64,000 nucleotides of DNA from Calliopum simillimum (GCA_951812925.1 OX638371.1:40026101-40090100); one strand, 5' to 3'. Shown: positions 1 through 12,039, counted from the stretch's first letter. Numbers and translations are program-made. The notes: a model not told the origin generated them from the sequence alone.

Positions 1-2270
1 CAGACGGTTCACAGCTACTTTAGGATTTCTAACTGTGGCTGCTGCTGTCCTTTTGCGACTCGTAAATATTATAAGTATGTAGCAACTTGCATGTTTCAGC
101 ATTAAAACATAAATGTAAATTCTAAAGGCACTTGGTTTTATGTTGGGCAATTAAATGTGGTCTGCAGCCAACTTGACATCGCACTTAAAAAGTGTCTTGT
201 AGCAATTACTTCAGCTTAAAAAGATAAGCAGAAGTCAAAATTAATGCGTCTATTTCAAAGATTTAGTTAAATTCTTACGAACTTTATGAGTTATGTGATG
301 AAAGTTATTATGGGAATATATACAATTGAGAAACATACTGGTATTAAGTTTTAATGTGTAATTCAGCTATTCCATTCGCAGGGTAATAATATTTGGATTG
401 ACCATCTAGGATTTCGCTTACATTTTGTATATGACTTCGTTTCATGCCAAAACTAATAAAAATGTTTGACATTTTTTTCTGGATTTTGGTGGGGTGGACA
501 AAATTACCAAATGGTTAAATATTCACATACAAGTATATTGCTTATTAAAATTGTCGATTACTTCGACGTTTCTTAGCCGATTTTCGTATTCTGACCTATT
601 TTGGAAAGGCAAGTATGCGTATGCATTAATGAAAAAGTATTAAAAAATTATTTTTTGCCAAATAACAAGAAGATTCTTTTATGCTAATTGTCTGATTTAC
701 TACCTTTCCAAGATAAGTCACTATATGAGCATCGGTTAAGAAATGTCAAAGGTATGGATAATTTTGTAAGGCCGTATTAGTCGGTTTCATTTTTTAAAAT
801 GTTAAAAAATCTTAACTCCTAAGCCATGGTAGACACTATCAAGATTTTCGACTCTTGTGATAATTAACTTCTTTTATTTCAACGAAAAATATTTTGAAAG
901 ATCAAAAAAGTGTGTTGATGCTACGGTACGTTTTTTGCAATATGCCTATTAAAATAAGTACTATTTTTTACGAAATACATAAAAACTTATGTCCAATACC
1001 TTTCAAAAACTGGTCAAAATTTAAAAATCAATTGAGAAACGTCCAAGTTATGAACAATTTTGTGAAGCAGTATTCCTCAATATTTGTCGATTCGTTCATT
1101 TTCTCCACCGACGCAAAATCCAGCGAAGTCTTCGATGGCCAATACAAATCTTGTCCTGGAAAACTTAGAATAACTGAGTTCTAAAATTTCACAGGCGTAG
1201 AGAAGGACCGATTTTAGATATCTATGTAGAGGATTTCTGATGGCAACACGGAGAGAAAAAAATATTCTAAAATCTAGCTCAAATCGTACTTCAATGAAAT
1301 ATTCATAATAGAGCTCAATATAACACAAAATCATTCTAAAAAAAGGCAAACTTGTTCGCAATCCGCGCTCAAATATGGGCATAATAAATGTTTTAATAAC
1401 AATGTTCGACACAAAAAAAAACACATGAGAAAATCCAAAAAAATACCCAGTTCTCGTGGTTTTGATTAAGTTATTTTTCTACAAATCTTGCAGCATCAAA
1501 TGACGTGTCAATGATATTTCTATGTCTTACAATTGAGTAGAAATATTACTTTTTCCGTTGCAATCTCAAACGGTCCAAGGTACACCATGCAAGTTTACCT
1601 TGGACTGTTAAAAATAAAAGAGAATACATTGAATATAAGTAATGAATTATGAAAGAAACATTTATTATGTAATCAAAAGTAACATTTTTTTTCAATAAAA
1701 AAATAAATTAATCATAAACAAAAATTATAACACAAAAAAGTGCATTTAGTAAAAAACAATTAATTAAACAAAAATGGTTGCAAATAAATTCATTAATCAC
1801 GTAAATAATAATAATAATACTATATTGGGAGGCGATTATGGCTTCCTAGTTGCCCGTCGAAAAAGGCTCGCTGGTCAGTAAGCATGGGTCCAAGGTTCAC
1901 ACAGACAGCATGTTTTAAAAACTGTCAACACCCATAACATATATTAATGAAAATACATCTAAAACACACTAAAAGCTTAAAACAATAACTAAACTTCCTT
2001 CCTGATGTTGTAAAAGTGAAATATTTCTAGTAAGTTTCTCACAAAACGTTTCGTAGTTTACTCCAAAAACAAATTTTTACACACAAAAAATTCTTTTTCC
2101 GTCACCCTCTATGCACGCATACAGCTTGACGATCTGAAGTCTAACAATATGAGTCACCGGTATGAGTGGAAAATTCCATAGAAGAACATTATCGTACACG
2201 TGACACTGTTGAGTGGCAACCGACACTCGGACCGAGGCACACTCGGACCAAGGTACACACATCTCCCCTA
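1..2270. other. AT-rich stretch, no recognised gene
   Basis: No reading frame here resembles a known protein. The longest (894-1184 plus, 1077-1424 minus) overlap on opposite strands and have the composition of chance frames. There is a short AAT-type microsatellite near 1806-1820 and several poly-A and poly-T runs. It could be intergenic, intronic or very old repeat DNA. Confidence 0.5.
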
Positions 2271-3388
2271 CATGAAAAAAACAAAAATACCGCATTCTTG
2301 TGTTAAATCGATGAATATAACTATATGATCCTTACATTTGAGGTATATCATGAGTTCAGCAAACTTATGCAGGATATTGCGGGAATTATTTTTGTAGAAA
2401 ATGTTAACCCTGTACAACCCCCACATGTGGGTCATTTTTTCCCTTTTCTTAAAAAGGTACAAAAATGACACCTAAAACAGAGGAATATTGAGTCAGTATG
2501 TACTACAGAAATATTTGCTATACAATTTCACTACTAGTTGCTGAATACTAAAAAACCAAAATTTTATCCCGAAATCAAAAAAATCGTTAAAATCAGTAAG
2601 CAGTTCTAACAATATATATTTTCCAAATTTCACCCCACTGTAAAACTCTAAAACTACATTTTGGACAAAACTCGTTCTCACAAGATCATAACGAAACCAC
2701 ACAAGGATCATTTTCCTATGATACATTAACCTATTATATCCTGTTTTATGGGTCTTTTTGACCCCTTTTTCTAAAACTGGGTTAAAAAATATTGCAAAAA
2801 TATCCTACAAAAAATTTCACTTAGAGTTACCAAAGACGAAAAATTCTAAAAAATTAAGGTAAGCGCATCAGGGATGTAATTAATATGCAATGTGAAACGC
2901 CCTAATTGATTTTAACGATTTTTTTGGTTTCGGGCTCAAATTTCGACCTCTACATGTTTAGAAACTAGTTGTGAAATTTTATAGTGAATATTTCTGTAGT
3001 ACATACTGACTCAATATTTCTCTGTTTTGGGTGTAATTTTTGTACCTTTTTGAGAAAAGGGCAAAAATGACCCACATGTGGGGGTTGAACAGGGTTAAAA
3101 TTTTATTCAAAAATATTCCGCGCAATGTCCTGCATAAGTTTGCTGAACACATGATACACCTCAGATATAAGGATCATATAGTTAAATTCATCGATTTAAC
3201 ACAAGAATGTGGTATTTTTGTTTTTTTCATGTACAGTGGATAAAATAACTTCCAAAAATCGATAAAAAAAAAATGTGACGTGCTGGAGAAAAACCACGAG
3301 AAACGGGTATTTTTTTTTAGCGTCTACTTTAAGAACTTTTTGGATTTTCTCATGTGTTTTTAAAAAAGTTCGAAATTGTCGAACTGTG
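2271..3388. repeat. Foldback repeat, family A copy 1
   Basis: The segment 2271-2610 reappears in inverted orientation at about 2905-3237, so the two arms would fold on each other. The match is clear in translation: both arms encode the stretch DLTQECGIFVFFM on opposite strands. Right of the inner arm the repeat continues to about 3388, where it ends near GTTCGAAATTGTCGAAC. The same 3' half, inverted, recurs at 60181-60595, which proves a dispersed family and fixes the outer edge near 3388. The left arm is shorter than the right. No target duplication or transposase was seen. Confidence 0.8.
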
Positions 3389-5528
3389 TAATTAAGGCCA
3401 ATTGGGCTCAATGCATGCCATTTTGTACTTGTTTATCAAAAAAAAAAAAGAATATGCCCATTTTTTGATCAATTCAAGCTCTTTTGTGATCGTCTTTCTA
3501 TTGTATAAAATAGCTTTCAGTGTTCAGCTTTGACACAGTTTGACAATCAGCTTCGTGCTGTCATAACACGCTCTTAGCATTTGTCAGAATAGCCGTGTTT
3601 GTTTTCTGTCAAAAGTTACGGCGGGGGTACACATATATTTTTGAGTTTCCGAATAAATAACACAGTCCTATCTAAAACGGTTTTCCACTCTTGGCATTTA
3701 TAGCCAATTATACGTGAATGGGAACAATATTTAAGAATCTGAATTTGCTTTATTTCTATTCTTGCTCCAAAGTGCAAGATATCTTTACTTTAATGGATAA
3801 CTTGAAAAGTTAGGATACAATTCAAAAAATGTTAAAGAAAGTTTAATGATAAAGATTATTTCTCTTTAATGTCATTGATAAAAATTAATTACAGCAGTTC
3901 CTCGAAGTGCGCCATATGCCTGAAAAGGGTGTTTTCCGCACATTGAAGCAAGGTTAAAGCATTATTTTGACATAAAGAAAAAACAAGTTCAAATGGATTC
4001 CCATCCATAGGTAATCGGCTGTAAAAACCAAGAATGAAAAAGAAGTTGTAATTTGCCAATTTTTTTCTTTTTCTTTTTTATTACTTCTCATTTATCATTT
4101 AAATTTAAATATTTTATGTACCATGCTGTGTCATTATAAAGTTGTTAAAAAATATCCTTAGGCGTACAAGTATTTCAAACAATTTTTTATTTTTATCCCA
4201 AAGCTAATAACTGTTTAACATTTGTGTTTGTGTGCCTGTATGTATGTGCGTATGCTTAACTATAAATCGATATACAGCCAACAGTTTGTACAGGATTAAA
4301 ATCATTATCCCTAAACTGTTGTACGTGCTGAAATGCAATGACATTGGCTGAATGAAGGGGGAAAACATTTTCAACAAAACATTCAAATATTTTTTAATAA
4401 ATACGACGATATAAGGAACAGATCTAAGGGAAGTAAAAAAAATGCCAAGCTCACAAAAGTTACATGCTATTGGCAAACAACATTCGTATTGGAATATTTT
4501 CTTTTTTTTATGAATTAAATTAAATAAAATCACAGCTTGGGGTTTCATACGGCAGTGGAGTAGCATTGTTTCTTTTCAAATATGCATTATTATTTATAAT
4601 GCTACTAATTTGCATGGGAATGTTCGCTTGTACTTATGAAAGATTTTCACACAATATGCTGTTTAACTTCCATGAGGATGGCTGAATGGAATGAAAAAGG
4701 TCAAAATTCTACCTTAAAAAGAAAGAAAGTTTGGCAACAAAGCATGAAATAAAATGTCAAAAATATACATATATACTATGTTCACTTTATCGAATTTTAT
4801 ATAAGTGGGTCTATGTATGCATACTCGTACTTCTTACGTATGAAGGACTTAAAGGTGGCGCTATCAAAAAATGGTTAAAAAAATTTGCCTTGAATCCATT
4901 AAAATTATGAATTCCTGATTCAAAGAATTAGATTCTTTAATTTTTTTTTAATTGGTTTTTGATGTACATAGGTGTTTCAAATAAATACTTGAAAACGAGA
5001 ATGATATAACTGTGGGAAAAAAAAGTGATTCAAAGTAAAAGGTCGCGTAAATCACTTAATCAAGCATATCGTTAACAGTTAGTCGACAATTTTGCAGCCA
5101 AGGAAAATTCCTAAATGGGAATTGTTTTCGTAAGACCTGTAGTTCTACAAGCGTGTAATGTGTAATAAATGATGAAAAGATCTATTATCTGCTACTTATG
5201 ACAAATTTTTACAAGAGAGTGTTTGTTTCTTTATCACTTAAGTTACCACAAGTATTGTAGTAGGTATTGTCAGAAATACGCAGTTCTTCTGTAAAAAATA
5301 TAATCAAAATACGTACTACTCGCATACCGCACAAATGGTGGCAAATTCAAATCTTGCATAAGCTATGGCAAACCCTTTAGTTCTGTTTCATTTCACGTAT
5401 GGCAGTGAAAGATGGAAATTATTATCTACCATTTAAATTTTAAAAATTAGATTTTGTTTGTACCTGACTTTGTTCCTTATTGACGCGGAAACTAACTGAT
5501 TTTGATGATATTTTGAAATACTAATTTA
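3389..5528. other. AT-rich stretch, no recognised gene
   Basis: No homology-like coding sequence and no paired inverted repeats were found. The 120-codon minus-strand frame at 4204-4566 has no recognisable motif and a repetitive N-terminal coding region (CACACATACACACAGG-like). I see nothing supportable here. Confidence 0.45.
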
Positions 5529-5530
5529 TA

Positions 5531-6471
5531 CAGGGTGGGCCATTTAAAGTGGAAGCATCGGGCAACCCAATAACTTTTGACAGAATTGTCAGATCGACTA
5601 ATGACATACCGCGTTGGAAGCGTCATTCCAAGACAATTTTACCATGGAACAGTACACACCAAAAGAACGCGCTGAAATCGTTCAGCTTTACATTCAACTT
5701 TTGGCCAACTTTTGGCCAACTTTTGGCGAAAAATCATCATGTCAGACGTGGCACATTTTACGTTAAATGGATGCGTTAATAAGCGAAATTGTCTGTTCTA
5801 TGCCACTGAAAACCCTCAATTAATTGAGGAACAGCCTCTATATGACCAAAAAGTTACAGTTTGGTGTGGTGTTTGTGCGGATATGGTCATTGGTCCCTAT
5901 TTTTTCGAAGACGATGATGGAGCAACGAAAACTGTTAATGGCGATCGTTATCGAGCCATGATAAATGATTTTGTTATGCCCATTGTTCATGAAAATGGTT
6001 TGAATGGCTTCTGGTTTCAACAGGACGGTGCAACATGCCTTACAGCTCGACTAACAATCGATTTGTTACGACCATTGTTCCCCAGACGAGTCATATCGAA
6101 AAACGTTGATTTTGACTGGCTCCCGAGATCACCCGATTTGACGCCACCAGACTTTTTTTGTGGGGCTATTTGAAATCCAAGGTATACGCTGATAAACCAA
6201 GGACCATAGCTCAACTCAAAGACAACATACGACGTGAAATCGCCGCCATATCGACCGCTACATTGGCCAAAACGATGGAAAACGCCGAAAAAAGGGCACA
6301 TTTTGTACTCAGGGTCAAAGGTGATCATTTACGCGATATCATTTTCAAAAAATAGCTGTAACATATCTTCTTGAACCAAAATAATTAAAATCGAAATGAA
6401 AATAAATAAAAATGTTTTTTTCATATATTTTTTTCAGAAACAAATGCTTCCACTTTAAATGGCCTACCCTG
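5531..6471 (+). mobile_element. DD41D (rosa-type) mariner element, internally deleted
   Basis: A complete 941-bp Tc1/mariner element. The 27-bp inverted repeats at 5531-5557 and 6445-6471 begin CAGGGTGGGCCATTTAAAG and CAGGGTAGGCCATTTAAAG respectively and differ at one base. TA dinucleotides flank both ends (5529-5530 and 6472-6473), the expected target duplication. The coding region has lost most of its DNA-binding half, so the copy cannot move by itself but its ends could still be recognised in trans. Confidence 0.93.
5644..6355 (+). pseudogene. Mariner transposase, DD41D class, deleted and frameshifted
   Basis: Cut-and-paste transposase of the IS630/Tc1/mariner superfamily. The start is ATG at 5644, giving MEQYTPKERAEIVQLYIQ, an ordinary N-terminus. 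Soon afterwards the frame passes through a run of TTGGCCAACTT-type repeats and jumps directly into the catalytic domain at MSDVAHFTLNG, so the paired helix-turn-helix region is missing. The catalytic aspartates are visible: D of SDVAHF, D of QQDGAT, and D of TPPDFF. Counting gives 41 residues between the second and third, which is the DD41D spacing described for the rosa family of Ceratitis. A one-base loss in the T-run after TPPDFF shifts the last part (LKSKVYADKPRTIAQLK onward) into another frame, starting near 6158. The protein is therefore broken twice. Family assignment is by motif spacing only. Confidence 0.9.
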
Positions 6472-6484
6472 TAGGTTAGATTAG

Positions 6485-6700
6485 TGGACGGTTTTATACC
6501 GCCCAAAAATTGCATTCACTATATTTCTGCGTCATAGCACATACTCTGCTGTTTCCAAGTCCTCTAAGCAGAGTCTACAGGAATTATCGTAAAACAAACC
6601 CATCTTTTTTAGATGATAATTGAGTTTACAGTGACCTATCATTATTTCACTGTGAGTTTTTATATCTTTTCTTTATATCCTTCCATTCGGTGCGATCATT
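6485..6700 (-). pseudogene. C-terminal cysteine/histidine motif of the LOA/R1-type element
   Basis: The minus strand reads MIGHCKLNYHLKKMG and then NSCRLCLEDLETAEYVL. This is the conserved C-terminal pattern of R1/LOA/I-type ORF2 proteins (GH-x-L-x2-HL-x2-MG followed by CRxCxExxETxxH). It shows that the copy reaches close to its natural 3' end even though the region between about 6700 and 6820 (RNase H side) is unreadable or deleted. Confidence 0.75.
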
Positions 6701-7997
6701 GATGACCACTTTGAATTTTCTAGAGAAAACAAACTTTTTACATAACTTATCGGTGACTGTAAGACATGGTGTATCCCAGAATACATCCAGGATTTTAACA
6801 TGTCCTGTTAGACTGTCTTCTTTAAGTTATTGTAAATGAGATAATCTGAGCGCCGCACAGGCTGCATCTTTCTGAACCATAAGATGGAGAGGAGTGAGTC
6901 CCATAAGCATGCCTAAAGCTTCTGTCGCGCACGTCCTTAGTGCCCCTGTGACACCAGTAGGCTATTCTTAAGATCCTGTTTAGTTCCTTCTGAGCTTTTA
7001 CTTGGTCTACCTTTGGCCACCATGCTAATGAAGCATAAGTGATCATTGGTACAGTGATGGTTTTGTAAGACCATGCCATCATCGGCCGTAGTCCCCATGT
7101 TTTACTATACAGCCTTTGGCAAGCATATGTTATTCTTAAGGCTTTTTTTCATTATGTATGATAGATGACGGTTCCAAGTTAGACTTTTTTCTAGGATTAC
7201 TCCTAAATATTTCATCTCCTCAGAAACCGTTAGCACCGTTTCCTCCAGGTTTAAAGCTTCCAGGTTTAGCTTTTTCCTCCGAGTAAAGGGCACCAGTGTG
7301 GTTTTACTTGGGTTAATTTCGAGTACATTCTCTCGGCACCAGCCTAGAGCTAAGTTTCATTCGTTCAATTACGGTAGAGTCAAACCATAATATTCAGATC
7401 GTCAGCAAAGCCTTGGACCTCGAATTTGTGATCATGGAGAAAATCTAGTAATTCGTCGATGACAAGTTTCCATAGAAGCGGTGTTAGTACGCCTTCCTGG
7501 GGCATCCTTTAGTTGTCCTAACAGTTAGTCTTTCTGTACCCGCTTCATAGAAGACTGTCCAGTTTGTAAGCATATTGAGGGCCCAATCAATGATCATTTC
7601 GGGTATTCCCTTTCTAATCAATGCTTTCTCAATACACTTAAGAGACGTGTTGTCAAAGGCTCCCCGTATGTCAATAGATGAACGAAGGTCTACTTCCTTG
7701 TCACCCAAAGCCTTCACGATTTTGGTCGTGAGGCTAAGTTTGGCGGTTTCAGTCGATTTACCTGATTGATAAGCATATTGTTCAGGATGTAGAGGTGAAG
7801 CCACGAGGTACACACCTCTGAGATACTGATCTAAAATTTTCTCTATTATCTTGAGAAGAAATGAGGTTAGATTGATTGGCCGATAGGCTTCAGGCGTGTG
7901 GTCCGCCTTTTCCCCTGCTTTAGGAATTAAAGCAGCACGAGCTTTGGTCCAATTTTCAGGCGCTATTCATAGTTCCAGGCTTAGTCTGAAGTTATTA

Positions 7998-8886
7998 TTG
8001 GGTGTACTTAAAAACCAGAATTTTTTAGGGAAATTTGATGCTTTATTGTGGAAAAATGTTACAATATATTTTATTCAAAGTATTGTCCATTGGAAGCTAC
8101 AACATTTCCCCATTTTTCAGGCAATTTATGAATTCCATCCCAAAAAAATTGCGCCGGCTTGGCGGCCAAAAATGAATCGAGCCAATTTTCGATATCTTGA
8201 ACTTAAGTGAAGCGTATTCCTGATAGGGCATTCTGCATCGATCGGAACAAATGGTAGTCTGATGGTGCAAGGTCTGGGCTATAAAGCGGGTGAGGCAAAA
8301 TTTCCCATCCGTTGTTTTCCAGGTAATTTTTGACTGGGGCAGCAATATGTGGCCGAGCGTTATCGTGGTGGAAAATGATTGACTCATGTCTGGTCGCATA
8401 CGTTGGCCGCTCTGCCTGGATTTTCTGCTTCAATTGGATCAATTGTTGACGATAGAATTGAGCATTAATGGTTTGGCCACCTGGCAACAGCTCATAATGG
8501 ATCACACCTAGCTGGTCCTGACCAGGACGTTCTTTGTCTTCGACATCAAAATAACCACTTTTAAACCACTCACGACAGCTTGATTCAGCTGGAGCATAGT
8601 CCCCATAAACTTCTACAAGAATGCGATGACTTTCGGCAGCTGTTTTCTTTGCAAAAAAATGACCCACTAGAACCCCCCCGCAAATACTGTCTTTTTCTTC
8701 AATTTTCGAAGTTATTCATCGTGAAAAATAATAATGATGCACACAAGATAAAATTGTTTTGTTGACTGATTTTGACAGCTGTCAAATGTACCTTCAAAAT
8801 GACATACATATAAAGTTCGAGCTTTCACGATATTTGTTTGTACGGACATCCACCGTCAAATTCTGGTTTTTAAATTGTACACCCAA
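7998..8886 (-). mobile_element. Mariner (DD34D) inserted in the LOA/R1-type element
   Basis: An 889-bp mariner on the minus strand. Both ends start TTGGGTGTAC and share TTAAAAACCAGAATTT. The right end has an additional AAT between the two blocks. TA dinucleotides flank both sides (7996-7997 and 8887-8888). Full-length mariners are about 1.3 kb, so roughly 400 bp have been lost internally. The host retrotransposon's reading frame resumes across the insertion, so the order of events is clear: LOA/R1 copy first, mariner second. Confidence 0.92.
8071..8719 (-). pseudogene. Mariner transposase with internal deletion
   Basis: The start is probably at 8719 (MNNFEN), with a stop and frameshift soon after. 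The long open part begins at 8667. The first helix-turn-helix is recognisable in KTAAESHRILVEVYGDYAPA and CREWFKSGYFDVEDKERPG. The chain then jumps straight to DQLGVIHYELLPGGQTINA. In intact mariners about 130 residues lie between these, including the second helix-turn-helix, the WVPHEL motif and the first catalytic Asp. The second and third catalytic Asp are present in FHHDNARPH and YSPDLAPSDYHLF, with the DD34D spacing. The C-terminus WGNVVASNGQYFE, shifted to another frame after GIRFT, is encoded down to 8071. The protein is therefore catalytically dead. Confidence 0.9.
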
Positions 8887-9538
8887 TAGTTAGAATGTGT
8901 GCCAGTATATCTATACCTTTCTGCAGTAAACAAGGTTGAATATTGTCTATCCCAGGAGATTTAAATGGGCTAAAAGTGGGGACTGCCCATTTAACTTTGT
9001 CAATGGTAAATATTTTACGGGCCAAGGAGAGGTTTCGTCTGGTTGCCAACGGGACTTTGGCCTCCCTGATTGGTTCATAAGACTCTTCGCTCCTAACACA
9101 GCCTGGGAAGTGTGTGTCCAATAGTAACTGTCCCGTTTCTTCAAGGCTTTCCGTATAATCTCCATTGGCTATTTTCAGTATTAAAAGGACGTTTGAATGG
9201 TCTTTTGTGAAGGACTTTTGGAGTCTTGTAGCTGTTGAGAGTGTCTCAATCCCCTCACAGTACCCTCTCCTTGGTGCCCTTTTCGACCGTCTCAACTCGT
9301 TGTTATTGTTTGTTAGGGCAGTTCTGTATGTTGCCCAATACTGATTGGATTAAGCCCTATTGAAGAGTTGACGAGCTTTCAGCCGCAACTTATCCAACTC
9401 CCCGCTCCACCAGGGCACGATACGAGAACGTCTTTTGATTTTTGGTGTCCAGCTCTTCTCGAAAGCATCAGTAATAATAGTTGTAATTGTGCTAACTTCA
9501 TGATCTAGTTCTTGGGAGTTAGTTATTTTCCTGCCTAT

Positions 9539-10180
9539 TCAATAACCTGATCTAGATGGAATGTTTACAGAGACCGAGTATCCTTTATCACTCTCCAGAT
9601 CGCAGCTTATGTAGCGATGATCCGATATGGAGATCTCATGCTGCACTTTCCAGTTAGAGATGTTATTAGAGATAAAAGTACTGGCTAGGGCAAGATCTAA
9701 AACCTCTCTCCTAACGACATTCACAAAAGTGGGTTCATTGCCCCTGTTTGCTACCACTAAGTTTTTTGTCGTAATAAAATCAAAGATAGACTCATCTCTC
9801 TTATTTGTATCCGTGCTGCCCCATACCGTGTAGTGTGTGTTGGCGTCGTAGAATACCACCCACTGGAGGTTTTTGCTGTGGCAGTATTCCGTGAGCTCGC
9901 TTGTTACCGCCTCCTCCGAATCGCCCGGGAGGTAGAGGGAAGCCAGGGCTAAGTTTTTCCTCCCTCTGGCACTGGGCACCTCTGCCTGGACAGCCACCAG
10001 GTCTCTTTGGATGAGCTGTGAAATGGGAAGAAATTAAATCTCTTTATTGTTTAAGATAGCCGCTCGCAGATGGTCGACTTTGCTATCGTAGACCAACTTA
10101 CATGTGTTTGTGGAAAGGCCGTTTATGAGGCCTTTAGGAGCCCATGACTCCTGAATGGCTTCGAAAGCCAAACACCTTAG
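9539..10180 (-). pseudogene. Endonuclease domain of the LOA/R1-type element
   Basis: AP-like endonuclease domain that nicks target DNA to prime reverse transcription. Reading leftward on the minus strand, the frame opens with LAFEAIQESWAPKGLINGL, matching the conserved E of the first endonuclease motif. It continues through KNLALASLYLPGD, then WVVFYDANTHYTVWGSTD with the conserved D, N and H/W positions, then REVLDLALAS, and ends with ISISDHRYI, the conserved SDH catalytic pair. A stop codon lies in the N-terminal part (after LRAAILNNKEI), so the region is no longer open as a whole, but most of the domain (152 codons, 9539-9997) is still uninterrupted. Confidence 0.85.
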
Positions 10181-10185
10181 AGTTG

Positions 10186-10526
10186 GATACTTTAATTATA
10201 GATTTCTATTCAACCCATTTTTAATACAAATTTATTCGTCCATTAAGTTCAGAATATTTCAAAATTGATTTTCTTAAATTTCCAGTTCAAAGATATTCGT
10301 AACCTAGAAATGATTTTATGTTATATGAAGCCTTTGACATCATCCCTTGAGTAGATACAGTGCAATATCGCTGCCAAATTTTTTTTTTTTTTTTACAAAA
10401 CAAAAGAACAACAACGAAAGAAACTTTATAGGCCTGTAGAGACAAAAAAAAAAAAAAAAAATAACACAAGCACATGCACAAAATACAAGAAAATTCACAA
10501 AGTTCATTCATTGTTTCAATGGAAGA
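10186..10526. other. Low-complexity AT-rich spacer
   Basis: Contains a poly-T run near 10380-10394 and a poly-A run near 10446-10461. No coding content or paired repeats could be supported. Confidence 0.5.
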
Positions 10527-10740
10527 ATGCCAACGATTATCTGGGATTGCGCTGGAATATTACTGATTGACATGAAAGAACACAATATGTACCATGGTGA
10601 CAGCAAGTTATTGCATGTAATCTTTCGAAACAAAAGTAATATGGAGGAAAGAATTCAAGACGAGAGCTTAGGAAAATTCACTAAACGTGTGCTGCGGCTA
10701 CTTAACGATAACGCACGGGTCCACACCGTTGTAAGTACGA
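10527..10740 (+). pseudogene. Degenerate mariner transposase fragment
   Basis: The frame reads IIWDCAGILLIDMKEHN, then LGKFTKRVLRLLNDNARVHT. This order matches the mariner catalytic core (WDxxGVILIDxL ... L-H-DNAxVHT), where the D of NDNARVH is the second catalytic Asp. Everything before and after is missing, and the spacing between the blocks is close to normal. It is a third, independent mariner lineage in the window (neither DD41D nor the 8-kb copy). No terminal repeats were found. Confidence 0.7.
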
Positions 10741-11088
10741 GTGATAACAAAGTTAGTCGTTACACCACGTCTCAAGCTCAAGGATATAAATATTAAATTG
10801 AGTCATAAAAAAAAGGAAACTGTGCGTGTCGATATAGCTATAGGAAACTTAATAGTTGTATCTTTGGATCACGTGGTCATTTTTGAAATTCTTACGAATT
10901 AAAGTCGTTATTAATTAAGATAAATAAATATACAACTTCAGTGTTCAACATATATATATTTATATACATAGGTATGTATTAACGTGAGCCGAATTGTATG
11001 GAAGGAATTTTCTTAGACAAAACGCCCATGGAACTATACCTCTACATTAAACTTTAGTTCGCCGCAGTTTTGTTTGAAAATTTAAAAT

Positions 11089-11266
11089 TTGGGTCAAATT
11101 TTTGAACAAACTATAATATTTCTATTCAACAAATCTCCAAAGAGAATTCTCACTAGACCGTTTTCAGTTCAAGGGAACTTGATACCATTTTCCAACTCAG
11201 TTAAGTATTTAAGAGTTATTCTTGATGAGAACATCTTATTTATACAGCATATAGAAAGCATCTGCA
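11089..11266 (+). pseudogene. Jockey-type reverse transcriptase fragment, left part
   Basis: The frame gives FNKSPKRILTRPFSVQGNLI and then NSVKYLRVILDENILFIQHI. This is the region after the YADD box of Jockey-clade reverse transcriptases (the pattern VKYLGVILD). The coding sequence stops at ESICT, where a DNA transposon with an 8-bp target duplication has inserted. The rest continues at 14630. No 5' part of the element is present upstream. Confidence 0.75.
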
Positions 11267-12039
11267 CAAGGGCGTACGCAAGGGGGGGGGGGGCAGGGGC
11301 GGCAGCTGCCCCTTCCTAGCTCTAGCTTTAGAGTTACAAATATATCATATTCATTCATTTTTACAGTAGTTTTTACATTTCATATTAAAGCCAAATAAAA
11401 CACAATTTTTTGCACAATAGTTTATACAAATACACCTTTTTTTATCTTTACTATACTATTTATTTATTTAATTGCAAAAAATTTGAAAGTAAAATCGGAT
11501 ATTTTAAAAAGTTATTAAGGTTTCACTGATGTAGGACTATTGGTTTTTTGGCTAAAGTCAAGCGTTGCTTCCAGAACCGAATTTGGTTTAAACCAAACTT
11601 TTCTTGTTGAAGTTATAATTCTTACAAAAAATGTTTAATCAAAAAGTGTCGCTCGGACCTAGTTTTGGAGATATGGTCATCGGAAGATCGGGATATAGCT
11701 TTTATAAAAACCGATATAAGTTCTGAATCCCTTGATGGATTTCAAAAATGTTGATTTTATATGAAAGATATTTTAACTGGCTACAAAATTATTTCAAAAA
11801 AGTTTAAAATCCAAGCTATGGTTTTCAAGAAATGGTGATTTTGTAAAAATTTTGACCAGTTTTTTTTTTTAAAAACTATAATAAATTCAAAAAATACCTT
11901 AATAACCTATAGCTGTAGAAACAAAATATGGAAGCCTTATCTATTTTCCTTCATAAGGTATTCTATTTAATGCTGAATTTGCATTATTAGGGCATATTTT
12001 ATAGAAAAACACAAATTAAGCTAAAGAAATTTTCATGAA

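Larger units (their letters stand above)
6822..9295 (-). pseudogene. Reverse transcriptase of the LOA/R1-type element, split by a mariner
   Basis: The RT domain is spread over several frames. The upstream part (8870-9295) contains FSPFKSPGIDNIQP, the conserved P-G-D start of RT, and stops exactly where the mariner begins. It resumes left of 7998 with ARAALIPKAGEKADHTPEAY followed by RPINLTSFLLKIIEKIL. The 7484-7813 frame carries HPEQYAYQSGKSTETAKLSL and DLRSSIDIRGAFDNTSL, in which the first catalytic Asp is the D of IDIRGAFD. GCP(Q)-GVLTPLLW follows with a frame error. The FADD box is encoded at 7398-7409 within EVQGFADDLNIMV, and the thumb region appears as EEMKYLGVILEKSLTWNRH (7105-7293) and TYASLAWWPK (6822-7082). 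At least five stops or frameshifts make this a dead gene. Confidence 0.87.
6485..10185 (-). mobile_element. LOA/R1-type non-LTR retrotransposon, 5'-truncated and decayed
   Basis: A minus-strand retrotransposon body that runs from an endonuclease (near 10180) through reverse transcriptase to the C-terminal cysteine motif (near 6490). There is no ORF1 and no sequence resembling a 5' UTR, so the copy is truncated at its 5' end, the usual outcome of target-primed reverse transcription. A mariner (7998-8886) sits inside it. No poly-A tail is seen at the 3' end, which fits LOA/R1-like elements that often lack one, but the exact boundary against the mariner at 6471 is uncertain. LOA, R1 and I clades share this layout. 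I lean to LOA/R1 from FADDLNIMV and the endonuclease motifs. Confidence 0.85.

Noticed and set aside
894..1424. Two overlapping frames of 96 and 115 codons on opposite strands
   Set aside because: Antiparallel overlap, no motif and AT-driven composition. Nothing supports a gene.
5549..5779. 76-codon frame starting inside the mariner terminal repeat
   Set aside because: It begins in the inverted repeat and crosses the real transposase start in another frame.
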